Assembly (NCBI GenBank): GCA_024640685.1
Contig: JAHEEN010000004.1
Span: 1-45,328 of the forward strand
DNA: 45,328 nucleotides
Direction: 5' to 3'
DNA from: Rhodospirillaceae bacterium
GTDB lineage: Bacteria; Pseudomonadota; Gammaproteobacteria; Steroidobacterales; Rariloculaceae
How positions within the stretch are numbered: position 1 is the first letter of the stretch; every line of letters begins with the position of its first letter. Below are positions 1 through 8,547 of this stretch, piece after piece. Both the position numbers and the translations under genes were made by a program. The notes below the pieces were generated by a model that was not told the origin of the DNA, did no database searches, and saw only the letters and a list, made by a program, of their open reading frames with translations.

Positions 1-396
1 CTCGCCGGTGGCGCGCTGATTGGCGCTGCGAGCGCAATGATGTTGCTGCTGCTCGGGCGGATCACCGGCATCTCGGGCATTCTCGGTGGCGTCGTCGTCT
101 GGATGCGCTCGCACGAGCTTCGCTGGCGGGCGATGTTCATCGGCGGGCTCGTGCTGGGCGCGGCGGTTTTTCGCGTTGCGACCGGCGGGCTCGAGATCGA
201 GATGCAGGCTTCGGGGTGGCCGCTAGTCGCAGCTGGTGTGCTCGTCGGCGCCGGCACTCGATTGGGTTCGGGGTGCACGTCCGGGCACGGCGTCTGTGGC
301 ATGGCGCGGCGCTCGAAGCGATCGTTCACGGCGACCGCGACGTTCATCGGGGTGGCCTGCTTGACCGTGTTCGTCATCCGCCACGTGTTGTCATGA
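1..396 (+). CDS. YeeE/YedE family membrane protein (5' end outside window)
   Basis: The reading frame is already open at base 1, so the N-terminus is missing; the visible 131 codons end at a TGA overlapping the next ATG. The product is a polytopic inner-membrane protein of the YeeE/YedE (DUF395) family, which is linked to transport of sulfur species such as thiosulfate. The diagnostic family motif GSGCTSGHGVCG, with two cysteines, lies about 40 residues before the C-terminus and is followed by a basic RRSKRS loop and a last hydrophobic helix. The four-base overlap (ATGA) with the following half-transporter shows they are co-translated. The family is clear; the transported compound is inferred from relatives only. 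Confidence 0.85.
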   Translation, partial: LAGGALIGAASAMMLLLLGRITGISGILGGVVVWMRSHELRWRAMFIGGLVLGAAVFRVATGGLEIEMQASGWPLVAAGVLVGAGTRLGSGCTSGHGVCGMARRSKRSFTATATFIGVACLTVFVIRHVLS

Positions 397-800
397 TCCG
401 GCTGCTCGCAGCGCTCGGTTGTGGCACCGTGTTCGGCGTCGGCTTGTGCGTCTCGGAAATGGTCAATCCAGCCCGCGTGGTTGGCTTCCTGGACGTCTTC
501 GGCGCTTGGGATGCGACGCTCGTGTTCGTCATGGGCGCCGCGCTCGGCGTAACGGCAATAGCGTTCCCGTTGATCACGCGCCGCCGCAAGCCCTTGCTCG
601 AGGAGCAGTTCTTTCTGCCGCAGAAGACCGCAGTCGATGCACCGCTTCTGACAGGCAGCATCCTGTTTGGCATCGGTTGGGGTGTCGCGGGCTTATGTCC
701 GGGGCCGGCAATCGCCGGCCTCGCGTCGCTGTCGCCGTCGGTGGCGGTATTCGTCGCCTCGATGATTGCGGGACAGTGGCTCGTCTCCCGATTCGAGTAG
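393..800 (+). CDS. YeeE/YedE (DUF6691-like) half-transporter
   Basis: A 135-residue membrane protein and the second half of the YeeE/YedE pair. The frame is open further upstream, but ATG 393 is chosen because it overlaps the stop of the preceding gene (ATGA), the normal arrangement for these pairs. The sequence shows an N-terminal hydrophobic helix, a GLCVSEMVNPARV segment and a second motif GWGVAGLCPGPAIAGLAS, in which the cysteine of GLCPGPA is characteristic of this half. Four or so membrane helices are expected. In related bacteria such pairs usually sit beside rhodanese or ArsR-type genes; nothing of that kind is visible downstream, where copper genes follow. Substrate unknown. Confidence 0.85.
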   Translation: MIRLLAALGCGTVFGVGLCVSEMVNPARVVGFLDVFGAWDATLVFVMGAALGVTAIAFPLITRRRKPLLEEQFFLPQKTAVDAPLLTGSILFGIGWGVAGLCPGPAIAGLASLSPSVAVFVASMIAGQWLVSRFE

Positions 801-858
801 CGATCGCGTCTTGCAAGGGCGGGGTGGCCGACGCACAATGCTACCGAGGTGAAAAACT

Positions 859-1206
859 ATGCATTCGATTAGATTAATCACGCTGTCGTTGCTGCTCGTC
901 TCGGCCGTTGCATCGGCGCACACGCGGCTTTCGGGTTCGGTGCCCGCCGACAATGCGGCGGTCGCTACGTCTCCCGAGATGATCGAGCTCGCGTTCTCGA
1001 CGGACGTTCGCTTGACGGCGCTATCGCTGCAAGATGCGTCCGGCGCAACGTTCGATCTCGGCGCACTGCCGACCGATGCGAGCAGCGCGTTTGCGATTGC
1101 TGCACCTGCACTGCCGCCCGGCCAGTACACGCTCGGCTGGCGCGCTGTCGGTGCCGACACGCACGTCGTCTCCGGCGAAGTGCATTTCACGATCGCAGTC
1201 AGCTAA
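859..1206 (+). CDS. copC: CopC-family periplasmic copper-binding protein
   Basis: 115 residues: a signal peptide ending in ASA, then a small beta-sandwich CopC domain. The predicted mature protein begins with histidine (HTRLSGSVPADN), the position that forms the N-terminal copper site in CopC proteins; the second canonical part is DTHVVSGEVHFTI near the C-terminus, with two more histidines. CopC carries Cu(II) in the periplasm and commonly works with the membrane protein CopD. That partner starts 39 bases downstream on the same strand, so the two probably form an operon. The length is normal for the family. No copper-responsive operator was recognised upstream. Confidence 0.9.
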   Translation: MHSIRLITLSLLLVSAVASAHTRLSGSVPADNAAVATSPEMIELAFSTDVRLTALSLQDASGATFDLGALPTDASSAFAIAAPALPPGQYTLGWRAVGADTHVVSGEVHFTIAVS

Positions 1207-1245
1207 CTCTATCGCCGGGCCGCAGCCGGCTCGCGCGCCGCGACG

Positions 1246-2106
1246 ATGGGGGGCTCGATCGACGTTGCGGTCGCCGCCGCGCGCGCTATCGTCTTCGTCG
1301 TTGCGCTTCAGGCGGCTGGTGCGGCATTGTTTCGCATCGCGTTCGGCCCGCTGCCGGCTCGCATAGCGCCGCGTGTCGATCGCATCGTCGTTCTCGCATC
1401 TTTGTTGACGATCCTCGCCGTGATCGTTCGCGTCGTGCTCGAGCCTGCGCGTATGGCAGGCGGGTTCTCGGGCGTTGCCGACTCCTTTCTGTGGTCGCTC
1501 TTCTGGCAGTCCGACGTCGCTCTCGCGCAATCGTTTCGGCTTGTCGGCGCCGGACTCCTGGTCATCGTCTCGCTACGCGGCACTCAGCAGGCCCGATACG
1601 TAGCGTGGCTCGGAATCGCGCTGATCGTCGTGTCGTTTGCGACGATGGGGCACACACGCGCACATGCCGGCGCAGCTTTACTCGGCACATTGTTGATCGC
1701 TCACGTCGGTGTCGCAGCGTTTTGGTTCGGCGCCCTCGCGCCGCTGCTGCTCGTGCTGCGTCATGCATCATCCGCTGACGCAGCCCGTTTGCTCGGCGCA
1801 TTCTCGAAGGTTGCCGTGCGCGCCGTACCGATACTGTTCGTTGCCGGGCTCGCGCTTGCGACGTTGCTGATAGGCAACCTCGGCGGTCTCGTGACGCCGT
1901 ACGGCCGTTTGGTGACGCTGAAGCTCGCGCTGTTTGTGCTGCTGCTCGGATTGGCAGCCGCGAACCGCTATCGATGGACGACGCGCTTCGCGCTCGACGG
2001 CAACGCTTACCGTCTGCGGCGATCGATCGTCGCCGAATCGCTCGTCATGCTCGTGCTGCTCGGTGCGACGGCCGTCATGACGGCGTACTACTCGCCCGAC
2101 GCCTGA
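1246..2106 (+). CDS. copD: CopD-family copper resistance membrane protein
   Basis: A 286-residue polytopic inner-membrane protein with about eight hydrophobic segments, matching the CopD family in size and in order after CopC. Histidines occur near membrane segments (for example GHTRAHAGAALLG and IAHVGVAAFWFGAL), which is typical. CopD is thought to move copper between periplasm and cytoplasm together with CopC. The start at ATG 1246 leaves a short gap to copC and precedes the first hydrophobic helix; its ribosome-binding site is weak. The stop lies 119 bases before the next gene's chosen start, so the copper pair probably ends here. Confidence 0.88.
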   Translation: MGGSIDVAVAAARAIVFVVALQAAGAALFRIAFGPLPARIAPRVDRIVVLASLLTILAVIVRVVLEPARMAGGFSGVADSFLWSLFWQSDVALAQSFRLVGAGLLVIVSLRGTQQARYVAWLGIALIVVSFATMGHTRAHAGAALLGTLLIAHVGVAAFWFGALAPLLLVLRHASSADAARLLGAFSKVAVRAVPILFVAGLALATLLIGNLGGLVTPYGRLVTLKLALFVLLLGLAAANRYRWTTRFALDGNAYRLRRSIVAESLVMLVLLGATAVMTAYYSPDA

Positions 2107-2225
2107 GTCACAGGTCGGGCCGACTGCGCGCGTTCGTAGTCGATACTCCCCACGGCCATGCGGCAACCCCCGCAGACGGGTATGATCCGGCTCATCGCCC
2201 GCCTATTGAATCTGGGGAGCAGACT

Positions 2226-3746
2226 TTGGACGACACGACAAAAAACGACAAACGTTCGAACCCACTCGATGATGCAGCGACGACACTGTCGCGCCGTCAC
2301 GTATTGAAGTCCGCGAGTGGCTCGCTGGCCGCTGCCGCGCTAATGCCGGTTGCTCAGAGCCATGCGCAGCCGCGTGGTCCGAGGCTGCCGCGCGGCGCCG
2401 ACGTGACCGGGCGTCTCGCTGCCTACATGGCGCAGGCACGCGACATGGCGCTGCCCGCGTCTGTTGCGCTGGCCGCCAAGCACCGGACCCTCGATTCAGT
2501 CAGTGCGATCGTCTCGGGCGCGAAGCTACTGCCTGGCGAAGTTGCGATCGACTATGCGCGCGAGCAGGGCGGTCGGCCCGAGGCCAGTGTCGCGACGACG
2601 GATATCGTTACCAGCGCCGTCAATGCGGCATTGGCCAATGCGATGTTCGGGCATGCCGACGAGACCGACGACTTTCATCCGTATACAAAGGCGCACCCGG
2701 GCTGCTCGGTCGTGCCGGCAGCGTTCGCGATGGGTGAGCGCCAAGGCAGCTCCGGCCGTGACGTGCTGCGCGCGGTCGTGCTCGGTTACGATCTTTGTTG
2801 CCGAATTCTCATGGCGCTCGTGCCGGCGCTGGTGCGCGGCAACGGCCGCGCGGCCGAAGGCTATAGCGCGACGTTTGGCGCGGCCGCCGCCGCTGCATCG
2901 CTGGCCGAGTTCGACGAGACGCGGATGCGCTACGCGATCTCCTACGCCGTGCAGCAAACGAGCGGCGTCTGGAGCTGGGTGCGCGATGTCGAGCATATCG
3001 AGAAGGCGTTCGACTTCAGCGGCATGGGGGCGCGCAACGGCGTCGCGGGCGCGACGATGATCCAGGCAGGCTTCACCGGCGTGCTCGATGCGCTCGACGG
3101 GCAGCGCAACTTCATCGACGCGCAATCGACCGAGCCCTCACCCGAGGAGATGGTTGCCGACCTCGGCGAGCGTTTCTACGTCGAGGAAACCGCGATCAAG
3201 ACGTTCCCGGTCGGCTACCCAATTCAGTCGCCGTTGGCGGCGTTCTTCACGCTGCGTGAGGAGCACAATCTTACAGCCGACAGCGTTTCTCGAATGGTCA
3301 TCCGCCTGCCGGCGGACGGTGCGCGCATCGTCGACAATCGCTCGATGCCCGACGTCAACGTGCAGCACATCATGGCCGTCGCGCTCGTCGACGGTTACAT
3401 CGATTTCGAGAACAGCCATTCGTTCGAGCGGATGAACGACCCGGCCGTGCTCGCCGTCAAGGAGCGCATCGAGTTGATCGCCGACGAGGCGCTCGCGGTC
3501 GTCGAGGCACCGCGCAGTGGCCTCGTGACTGTGACGACGACAGCCGGTGAGACCGCCGAGCTATTCGTCAGCCATGCGCCGGGAACGCCCGAGAATCCGC
3601 TCGACACGGCAGGCGTCAATGCGAAAGCGCAGAGCCTGATGGCACCGGTGCTCGGCGCCGATCGCACCGAGCAGCTGATCGCGCGTATCAACGATATCGA
3701 AGACGTCGACGATATCCGTGATCTGCGCCCGCTGTGGAGCGCGTAA
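2226..3746 (+). CDS. Tat-exported MmgE/PrpD family protein
   Basis: 506 residues of the MmgE/PrpD fold (2-methylcitrate dehydratase and relatives). The frame is open from 1974, but TTG 2226 is preferred: GGGGAG sits six bases upstream and this start leads directly into a twin-arginine signal (LSRRHVLKSASG, hydrophobic stretch, then AQSHA). The family core follows, including GHADETDDFHPYTKAHPGCSVVPAA and an AIKTFPVGYPIQSP segment. Known PrpD enzymes are cytoplasmic, so export is unusual. Substrate cannot be assigned; no propionate genes are nearby. The gene converges on the next with only two bases between stop codons, leaving no room for a separate terminator. Confidence 0.85.
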   Translation: MDDTTKNDKRSNPLDDAATTLSRRHVLKSASGSLAAAALMPVAQSHAQPRGPRLPRGADVTGRLAAYMAQARDMALPASVALAAKHRTLDSVSAIVSGAKLLPGEVAIDYAREQGGRPEASVATTDIVTSAVNAALANAMFGHADETDDFHPYTKAHPGCSVVPAAFAMGERQGSSGRDVLRAVVLGYDLCCRILMALVPALVRGNGRAAEGYSATFGAAAAAASLAEFDETRMRYAISYAVQQTSGVWSWVRDVEHIEKAFDFSGMGARNGVAGATMIQAGFTGVLDALDGQRNFIDAQSTEPSPEEMVADLGERFYVEETAIKTFPVGYPIQSPLAAFFTLREEHNLTADSVSRMVIRLPADGARIVDNRSMPDVNVQHIMAVALVDGYIDFENSHSFERMNDPAVLAVKERIELIADEALAVVEAPRSGLVTVTTTAGETAELFVSHAPGTPENPLDTAGVNAKAQSLMAPVLGADRTEQLIARINDIEDVDDIRDLRPLWSA

Positions 3747-3748
3747 CG

Positions 3749-4750
3749 CTACTGGAGAAATCGCGAGGCGTTCTCCGGATCGCAGTTGTAGCCGTGCAGC
3801 GTCAGGTGCGGTGAGTACTGCCACTGCAGGCTGCCGCTGAACGGCTCGGCCAAATAAACCGGGTCTTCTACGAAGACGTCGATCGTCATGCGATTGCCGT
3901 CGCCGGTCAATGCGTAACGCTCGATGGTGTGCTTTTGGTTGCTCGACGGCACGCCTTGCCCCGTGACCGACTGCTGCTCGGCGAACGCGACAGTGTCGAC
4001 GACGAGGGCATTGTCTTCCCAGCGGCCGATCGAATGGCCTTGCGGCGTCGGTTCGATATCGTCCGGATGTCCTCGGCCGTCCATATAGACGGTTCGTACG
4101 GCATCGAAGAACTCGCTGCGGATCGTCACGACATCGTCACCGAGCTCGATCCCGCTGAGGTAGAGCACGTTCGACATGACGATTCGCGGCGACTGCGGCG
4201 CAACGCACTCGACCGGACGCATGTCGGTCAAGTAGCTGTAGTCGGCTTTTGCGCGCTGGCCGGCGGGCGTCAGCGCCGTCGCGTTCAAAGCATCGGAGAA
4301 CGCCGAGATCGACTCCGGCACGCCTCGCCAGACGCCCGCGATCGTATCGGTCGTTGCGTCGCGCTGCTCGGGTGCGCTGTGGACCTGCGCTAGAACCGTG
4401 CCGTCCTGCTTCGTCAACGACAGCAAGATGACGCCGTAGTATCCGGCGCGTTTGTCCGGGTGGCCGCGCACAGCGACGATATCTCCCGGTTCCAGCGAGT
4501 CCGGCGTCCAGCCGCTGCGCGCCATGATCGGCGTCGCGCCGGTCTCGACGAGCCATTCGACGGTTTCGCCGGCCGCGTTGACCGACTCGACCGTGACGTA
4601 GACGTGCGGGTTACGCCAGCCGTACTCGGTCACGACACCTTCGAACGCCGCCACTGAGTTGGCGTCGTAGCCGGCCTCACTGTGATGGGCCGTGGCGGGC
4701 AGACTGGCGAGCGCGCCTGCGAGGGCGCCGAGAATACATCTATAATTCAT
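3749..4750 (-). CDS. DUF6152-type exported two-domain protein (paralogue 1)
   Basis: 333 residues. The signal peptide ends in ATA and the mature chain would start HHSEAGYD. An N-terminal DUF6152 domain of about 100 residues follows, with the shared WRNPHVYVTVE motif and a conserved SLEPGDIVAVRGHPDK segment. A C-terminal domain of about 190 residues carries the motif GHSIGRWEDNALVVDT, which recurs in the other family members here. No enzymatic function is established for the family that I know of. The histidine-rich start and NPH motif suggest metal binding, by inference only. The downstream neighbour converges; upstream the gene is followed at some distance by ligB on the same strand. Confidence 0.8.
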   Translation of the reverse strand: MNYRCILGALAGALASLPATAHHSEAGYDANSVAAFEGVVTEYGWRNPHVYVTVESVNAAGETVEWLVETGATPIMARSGWTPDSLEPGDIVAVRGHPDKRAGYYGVILLSLTKQDGTVLAQVHSAPEQRDATTDTIAGVWRGVPESISAFSDALNATALTPAGQRAKADYSYLTDMRPVECVAPQSPRIVMSNVLYLSGIELGDDVVTIRSEFFDAVRTVYMDGRGHPDDIEPTPQGHSIGRWEDNALVVDTVAFAEQQSVTGQGVPSSNQKHTIERYALTGDGNRMTIDVFVEDPVYLAEPFSGSLQWQYSPHLTLHGYNCDPENASRFLQ

Positions 4751-4832
4751 GCTGTTACGTGTCCAGCGTGCGTCGAACGGTACGAGATTCTAGCGGGTAT
4801 CGGTGGGCTTGGCAGCACTCTACTGAGCGGGG

Positions 4833-5693
4833 CTAGTACCACAGCGCCGGCTGCGCGCGATTTTCGAGCACGAGCAGGCCGGCAGCCGTGTTCGAGACCG
4901 GAATGTGGTAGCTGCCGTGAATTTTATCGACGCGGTCGCCGAGCGCGCCGCGCGCCGCGAGCCACATGATGATCTCGGTGCCCTGCGTGCCGCCGAGCTT
5001 CACGATGTCGTGGATCGATAGCGCCGTCAGCGCGCCGGGATCGTCGATGATTTTCGCCATGCACATCTCGTCGAATTCTTTGTTGATGAAGCCGGCACGC
5101 TGCCCGTCGAGCTGATGCGAGAGGCCGCCGGTGCCGACGATCAGGACCCGCAGTTCATCGTCGAAGCTTTCGAGCGCTTGTCCGATCGCCCGCCCAAACG
5201 CAAGACAGCGCGATGTTTTCGGCAGCGGATGCTGCACGGTATTGATGTGGATCGGCAGCGTCGCGACCGGCGGCGGCGTGCGGTCGGGCCATAGCAGCCG
5301 CATCGGGTTGACGAACGCGTGGTCGACGCGCATCTCTTGGCACGTCGCAACGTCGAAGTCTTGCTCGACGAGCGTTTCGATGACGTGCCACGAAAGCTCC
5401 GGGATACCTCGGTAGGGTGGAAATGTCGGCAGCCCCCAGCCCTCGTCCTCGACCGAGTATTCCGGTGCCGCGCCAACCGCAAATGTCGGCAGGTTGTCGA
5501 GGAAGAAATTGAGCCCGTGATCGTTGTAGATCACGACAGCGACGTCCGGTCGCGCAGTGGCTAGCCACTCCCGCGCCCGCTCGTAGCCATCGAAAAATGG
5601 CGCCCAGTAAGGCTCGTGCTGCAGACCGTTCGCCATCGCGTTTCCGATCGCCGGAATGTGCGAGGTCGTCACGGCGCCGACGATCGTCGCCAT
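4833..5693 (-). CDS. ligB: Extradiol ring-cleavage dioxygenase, catalytic (LigB-type) subunit
   Basis: 286 residues of the class III extradiol dioxygenase beta subunit, as in protocatechuate 4,5-dioxygenase. Visible active-site landmarks match LigB: His12 in TTSHIPAIG and His59 in YNDHGLNFF as iron ligands, the catalytic-base histidine in GTGGLSHQLDG, and a late glutamate in GGTQGTEIIMWLAARG. The chosen ATG 5693 shares one base with the stop of the alpha subunit (TGATG), so the subunits are translationally coupled. It would open a catechol-type aromatic ring next to a hydroxyl. Substrate (protocatechuate, gallate or another) cannot be read from sequence, and no later pathway genes are nearby. 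Confidence 0.88.
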   Translation of the reverse strand: MATIVGAVTTSHIPAIGNAMANGLQHEPYWAPFFDGYERAREWLATARPDVAVVIYNDHGLNFFLDNLPTFAVGAAPEYSVEDEGWGLPTFPPYRGIPELSWHVIETLVEQDFDVATCQEMRVDHAFVNPMRLLWPDRTPPPVATLPIHINTVQHPLPKTSRCLAFGRAIGQALESFDDELRVLIVGTGGLSHQLDGQRAGFINKEFDEMCMAKIIDDPGALTALSIHDIVKLGGTQGTEIIMWLAARGALGDRVDKIHGSYHIPVSNTAAGLLVLENRAQPALWY

Positions 5694-6031
5694 CAGCGGC
5701 CTTGCTCGGCGAGCATCGCCTTGAAATCGTCGACGGACATGCCGGTCTGCTGGGCGCCGATATCCTGAACGCTGAGGCCGAAGATGCCTGCGAACTTGGC
5801 GAGGTAGTAGATATTGCCGCCGGCCTCGATCAATGCGAGCACGTTGCGGCGGCGAATGGCATCGCGTTGTACGTCGGTGAGCTCGAATCGAGCGCAGTAC
5901 GCATCCTCGTCTGCAAGGAACGCATCGCGATTCTCCTTGCTGTTGAACGAGTAGCACATCTTGTTCAGGCGATAGCCCTTCATCGCTTCGTGGCCATCGA
6001 AAATCGTCGTCCCCGGAATGTCCTGAACCAT
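5693..6031 (-). CDS. ligA: Extradiol dioxygenase small (LigA-type) subunit
   Basis: 112 residues matching the all-helical LigA alpha subunit that caps the active site of LigAB dioxygenases. Landmarks are MKGYRLNKMCYSFNSKENRDAF near the start, LTDVQRDAIRRRN in the middle, and GGNIYYLAKFAGIFGLSVQ before the C-terminus. The frame extends upstream to 6187, but ATG 6031 gives the normal family length and has AAGG eight bases before it. It overlaps ligB by one base, with LigA first as in known operons. A small divergent gene lies upstream, so the promoter should be in 6032-6230. Confidence 0.87.
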   Translation of the reverse strand: MVQDIPGTTIFDGHEAMKGYRLNKMCYSFNSKENRDAFLADEDAYCARFELTDVQRDAIRRRNVLALIEAGGNIYYLAKFAGIFGLSVQDIGAQQTGMSVDDFKAMLAEQGR

Positions 6032-6249
6032 GCTTGACACCTTCGAGCGGGCGAGTCGGCCTGTGTACGAGGCACGATGCCCGCCGGTCGCGGCGAGCTG
6101 ATTCGACGCTAGCGGTGGGCCTAGCCGCCAGCAATAAGTGGTTGCCGAAACCGCGCGCAGCTTTGCGCTGCGCAGCCTGGCACGCATTCAGCAACGGTTA
6201 AGCCACGAAGCCCTAACCTGAACACGATTCAGTGAAGCGGGAAGCCGAG

Positions 6250-6483
6250 ATGAACGCGATGACGAAGCCGCACTGCCAGGCTGCAATCGATTCGAACGAG
6301 TGCCGTTGGCTCGAGCGCAAGGCCGTCGAGCTTGCGCGCGAGCTGAACTGCCCGCTGCCGGATGCGCTCGTTGCGGCGCGCTGCGAGTTCGAGAGTCTGA
6401 AATCGCGTCCGAAGGCGCCGGTCGTTGCGCTTCTCGATTGGCAGGCCCGGCGCTCGCTCAGTTCTCGGGAAGCGAGCAGTTGA
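6250..6483 (+). CDS. Small hypothetical protein
   Basis: 77 residues, unrecognised, soluble, with three cysteines (two in the first 18 residues) and a helical, charged middle (WLERKAVELARELNCPLPDALVAARCEF). ATG 6250 is favoured over the upstream GTG 6232 because GGGAAG lies five bases before it. The gene diverges from ligA and its 3' end overlaps the end of the convergent DUF6152-type gene by 26 bases. It could be a genuine small protein, or a chance frame. The good ribosome site and helix-like residue pattern are the arguments for keeping it. Confidence 0.45.
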   Translation: MNAMTKPHCQAAIDSNECRWLERKAVELARELNCPLPDALVAARCEFESLKSRPKAPVVALLDWQARRSLSSREASS

Positions 6484-7462
6484 ACGGCTTGATCTGCTCG
6501 CCCGGAATCCAGACGAAAGCCTCTCGCATCGTCGCGGTGCCGTCGAAAATACGCGGGTCGACGACCTCGGTCTGGTAGTTCAGGCGGCGACCGTCTTCGC
6601 TGACTGTGAAGCGTTCGACGATCTCTGCCGTGGGGCTGAACGGCGTGCCGAGATCGTCGAAATACTCGGCGCTGACGCGGCTCGTGCGCACGACGAGCGT
6701 GTTGCCCTCCCATTGTCCCGTCGAGTAGCCGTAGTGGCTCGTGGGTTGGCCCGCGGGGTTCGCAGCGCCCTGCATGTGAATCGTCCGCCGGCCGTCCCAT
6801 TCCTCGAGCCTGAGCTCTATCGTGTCGCCTTGATCGGCGAACTGGATCGGATACGGGCTGAACATCATCGCCGGCATGCCGGGCGGCTCGCAGCGCAGCG
6901 CCGGATCGTCGACGAGCGGATCCCAGCCACCGCGCGCGTTCAATGCAAACTCCGTAAACGGCAGATGCGGCTCCTCACGCACTTGCTCGGCGCTCCAGAC
7001 ACGAAAGATGCCACTGGCCTCACGCTCGCCCTCGGCGACCGCCGCATTCGAGAACGGCGCCGGCGGCACGTTGCGGCCAATCGCAAGCGCACGCTGCGGC
7101 CATAACGGGACCTCGGTGCCGTCGGCCAGCGTCATCGTGTACGCAGCCATCGCTGGTAGGCCGGTGCGCGACAGCGCGCCGAGCAATGTCACGCGGTCGC
7201 CGACCGAGACGATGTCGGCGCTGTAGCCGGCGCGAGCGAGGCTGTTCGGCGAGCCGGACTCGGCAGTCCAAGTCTCGGTGACGCCGCTCGCCGAGACGCG
7301 CTGCAATGTCAAAACGACATGCGGATTGCGCCAAAACACGGAGACGACGTCACCCTCGATCGTGCCGAGGTTCTCGGTGTCATAGGCGACCGTCGTCGCA
7401 TGATGGCCGTGCGCCAGCGGTACGATCAGCGTCATTAGGGCAAGCAATGTCGTGCGGATCAT
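6458..7462 (-). CDS. DUF6152-type exported two-domain protein (paralogue 2)
   Basis: 334 residues with the same layout as the protein at 3749-4750. The signal peptide ends in AHG and the mature chain would start HHATTVAYD. The DUF6152 domain has FWRNPHVVLTLQ and SVGDRVTLLGALSR. The C-terminal domain has GYSTGQWEGNTLVVRT in place of the consensus GHSxGRWxxDxLVVxT, and a late NYQTEVVDPRIF segment. Paralogues 1 and 2 flank the ligAB genes, and this copy lies 21 bases downstream of the YncE-like gene on the same strand, so those two are probably co-transcribed. Function unknown; metal binding is an inference from the histidines. Confidence 0.8.
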   Translation of the reverse strand: MIRTTLLALMTLIVPLAHGHHATTVAYDTENLGTIEGDVVSVFWRNPHVVLTLQRVSASGVTETWTAESGSPNSLARAGYSADIVSVGDRVTLLGALSRTGLPAMAAYTMTLADGTEVPLWPQRALAIGRNVPPAPFSNAAVAEGEREASGIFRVWSAEQVREEPHLPFTEFALNARGGWDPLVDDPALRCEPPGMPAMMFSPYPIQFADQGDTIELRLEEWDGRRTIHMQGAANPAGQPTSHYGYSTGQWEGNTLVVRTSRVSAEYFDDLGTPFSPTAEIVERFTVSEDGRRLNYQTEVVDPRIFDGTATMREAFVWIPGEQIKPFNCSLPEN

Positions 7463-7483
7463 AGTGAGCTCCTTAGCCGGGAT

Positions 7484-8545
7484 TTAACGCCCAGCTAGCG
7501 GGTTGTCGAGCGCTGCGACACGTACTGGCGACCAAGCCATGCCGTCGGGCGTGTCGTGGTCGGCTGCGAACGTGCTTGGCGGCGCGTGCGGCTGGTCGAG
7601 ATCATATAAAAGAATACGTCCGTCGGCACGCGTGGTGACGAACGCATGTCTGCCGACGCTCAGAAAGCCGAAACCCCCAGCGGCGACGCCTTCTCCGGGC
7701 ACATCGAGCATGGCAATGACGGCGCGGGTTCGCACGTCGTAGATGCGAATGCCTGCGGTCTCGGCGTTGCCGTTGATGATCGCAAGCCGGTCGCCCGGCA
7801 GGTTCGCGAGCCGACGCGGCTGCGTTGCCGCTTCGAACGTCGCAAGAATCGTCAATTCTCGCGGATCGATGACCGAGATCGTATTTGCGTCCTGGTTCAA
7901 CACCCAGACGTCGCCGGTCGATGCGACCGTGATTGCCTCGGCACCTAGCCCGGTCGTGAGCACCGCTGGTGGCGATCCGCCCGCGACATCGACGATCGAC
8001 ACCGTGCCGCGGCCGAGCCGGCCGCCGACGTAGACCTGCGTGCCGTCGGCACTGAGCGTGATCATGTGGCCTTCGCGCGCGCCCGCGCCGATCGGCATTC
8101 GACGCACGACGGTCAGCGCCTCGACGTCCAGCACCGCGAGCTCGTCGGTCGTCTCTAGCGTCACGAGCGCGTGGCGGCCGTCGGGCAGAAACACCGTATC
8201 GTGGGGCTTGGTGTTTGGGCCCGTATCGATATGGCCGATCACGTCGGCGCTGGCAATATCGATGACGACGACGCGCTCGCCCGGTGTTGCTAGCCCGTAT
8301 TCGGCCGTCAGCGCGAGGCGCCCGTCCGGTGATACCGAGACCTCGTGAGGCCAGCCTGGGCCGATCGGGATGCGCGCGATCTCTTTCTCGGTCGGCAGGT
8401 CGAACAGCGACAGGCTGCCGGCAACGTCTTCACGGTTGACGACGAGCAGCGTGCCCGGCAGCGATTGGCCGAGGGCCGCGGCCGCGATACAGCCTGTGGC
8501 TGTCGCGAGGGTCAAATCCCGGGTCAGTCGGAGAACTCTGCTCAT
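7484..8545 (-). CDS. YncE-like exported beta-propeller protein
   Basis: 353 residues: a signal-like N-terminus (ATATGCIAAAALGQS), then seven or so repeated blades of the form VSPDGRLAL, FLPDGRHALVTL, LSADGTQVYVGG and VASTGDVWVLN, each followed by a V-I-D-type strand. This is the YncE/surface-layer-type beta-propeller fold, found in periplasmic proteins of diverse or unknown function; some belong to metal or quinone enzymes, but no such partner is seen. The start ATG lies only three bases from a palindrome-rich control region shared with the divergent zinc operon, and has no clear ribosome site. The start could therefore be slightly different. Confidence 0.8.
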   Translation of the reverse strand: MSRVLRLTRDLTLATATGCIAAAALGQSLPGTLLVVNREDVAGSLSLFDLPTEKEIARIPIGPGWPHEVSVSPDGRLALTAEYGLATPGERVVVIDIASADVIGHIDTGPNTKPHDTVFLPDGRHALVTLETTDELAVLDVEALTVVRRMPIGAGAREGHMITLSADGTQVYVGGRLGRGTVSIVDVAGGSPPAVLTTGLGAEAITVASTGDVWVLNQDANTISVIDPRELTILATFEAATQPRRLANLPGDRLAIINGNAETAGIRIYDVRTRAVIAMLDVPGEGVAAGGFGFLSVGRHAFVTTRADGRILLYDLDQPHAPPSTFAADHDTPDGMAWSPVRVAALDNPLAGR

Positions 8546-8547
8546 GA

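Noticed and set aside
216-392. Longer start for the second YeeE/YedE gene
   Set aside because: It would overlap most of the first half-gene in another frame; ATG 393 forms the normal ATGA overlap.
1974-2225. N-terminal extension of the PrpD-like protein
   Set aside because: It overlaps copD in another frame, is arginine-rich like a shadow frame, and TTG 2226 has a strong ribosome site and Tat signal.
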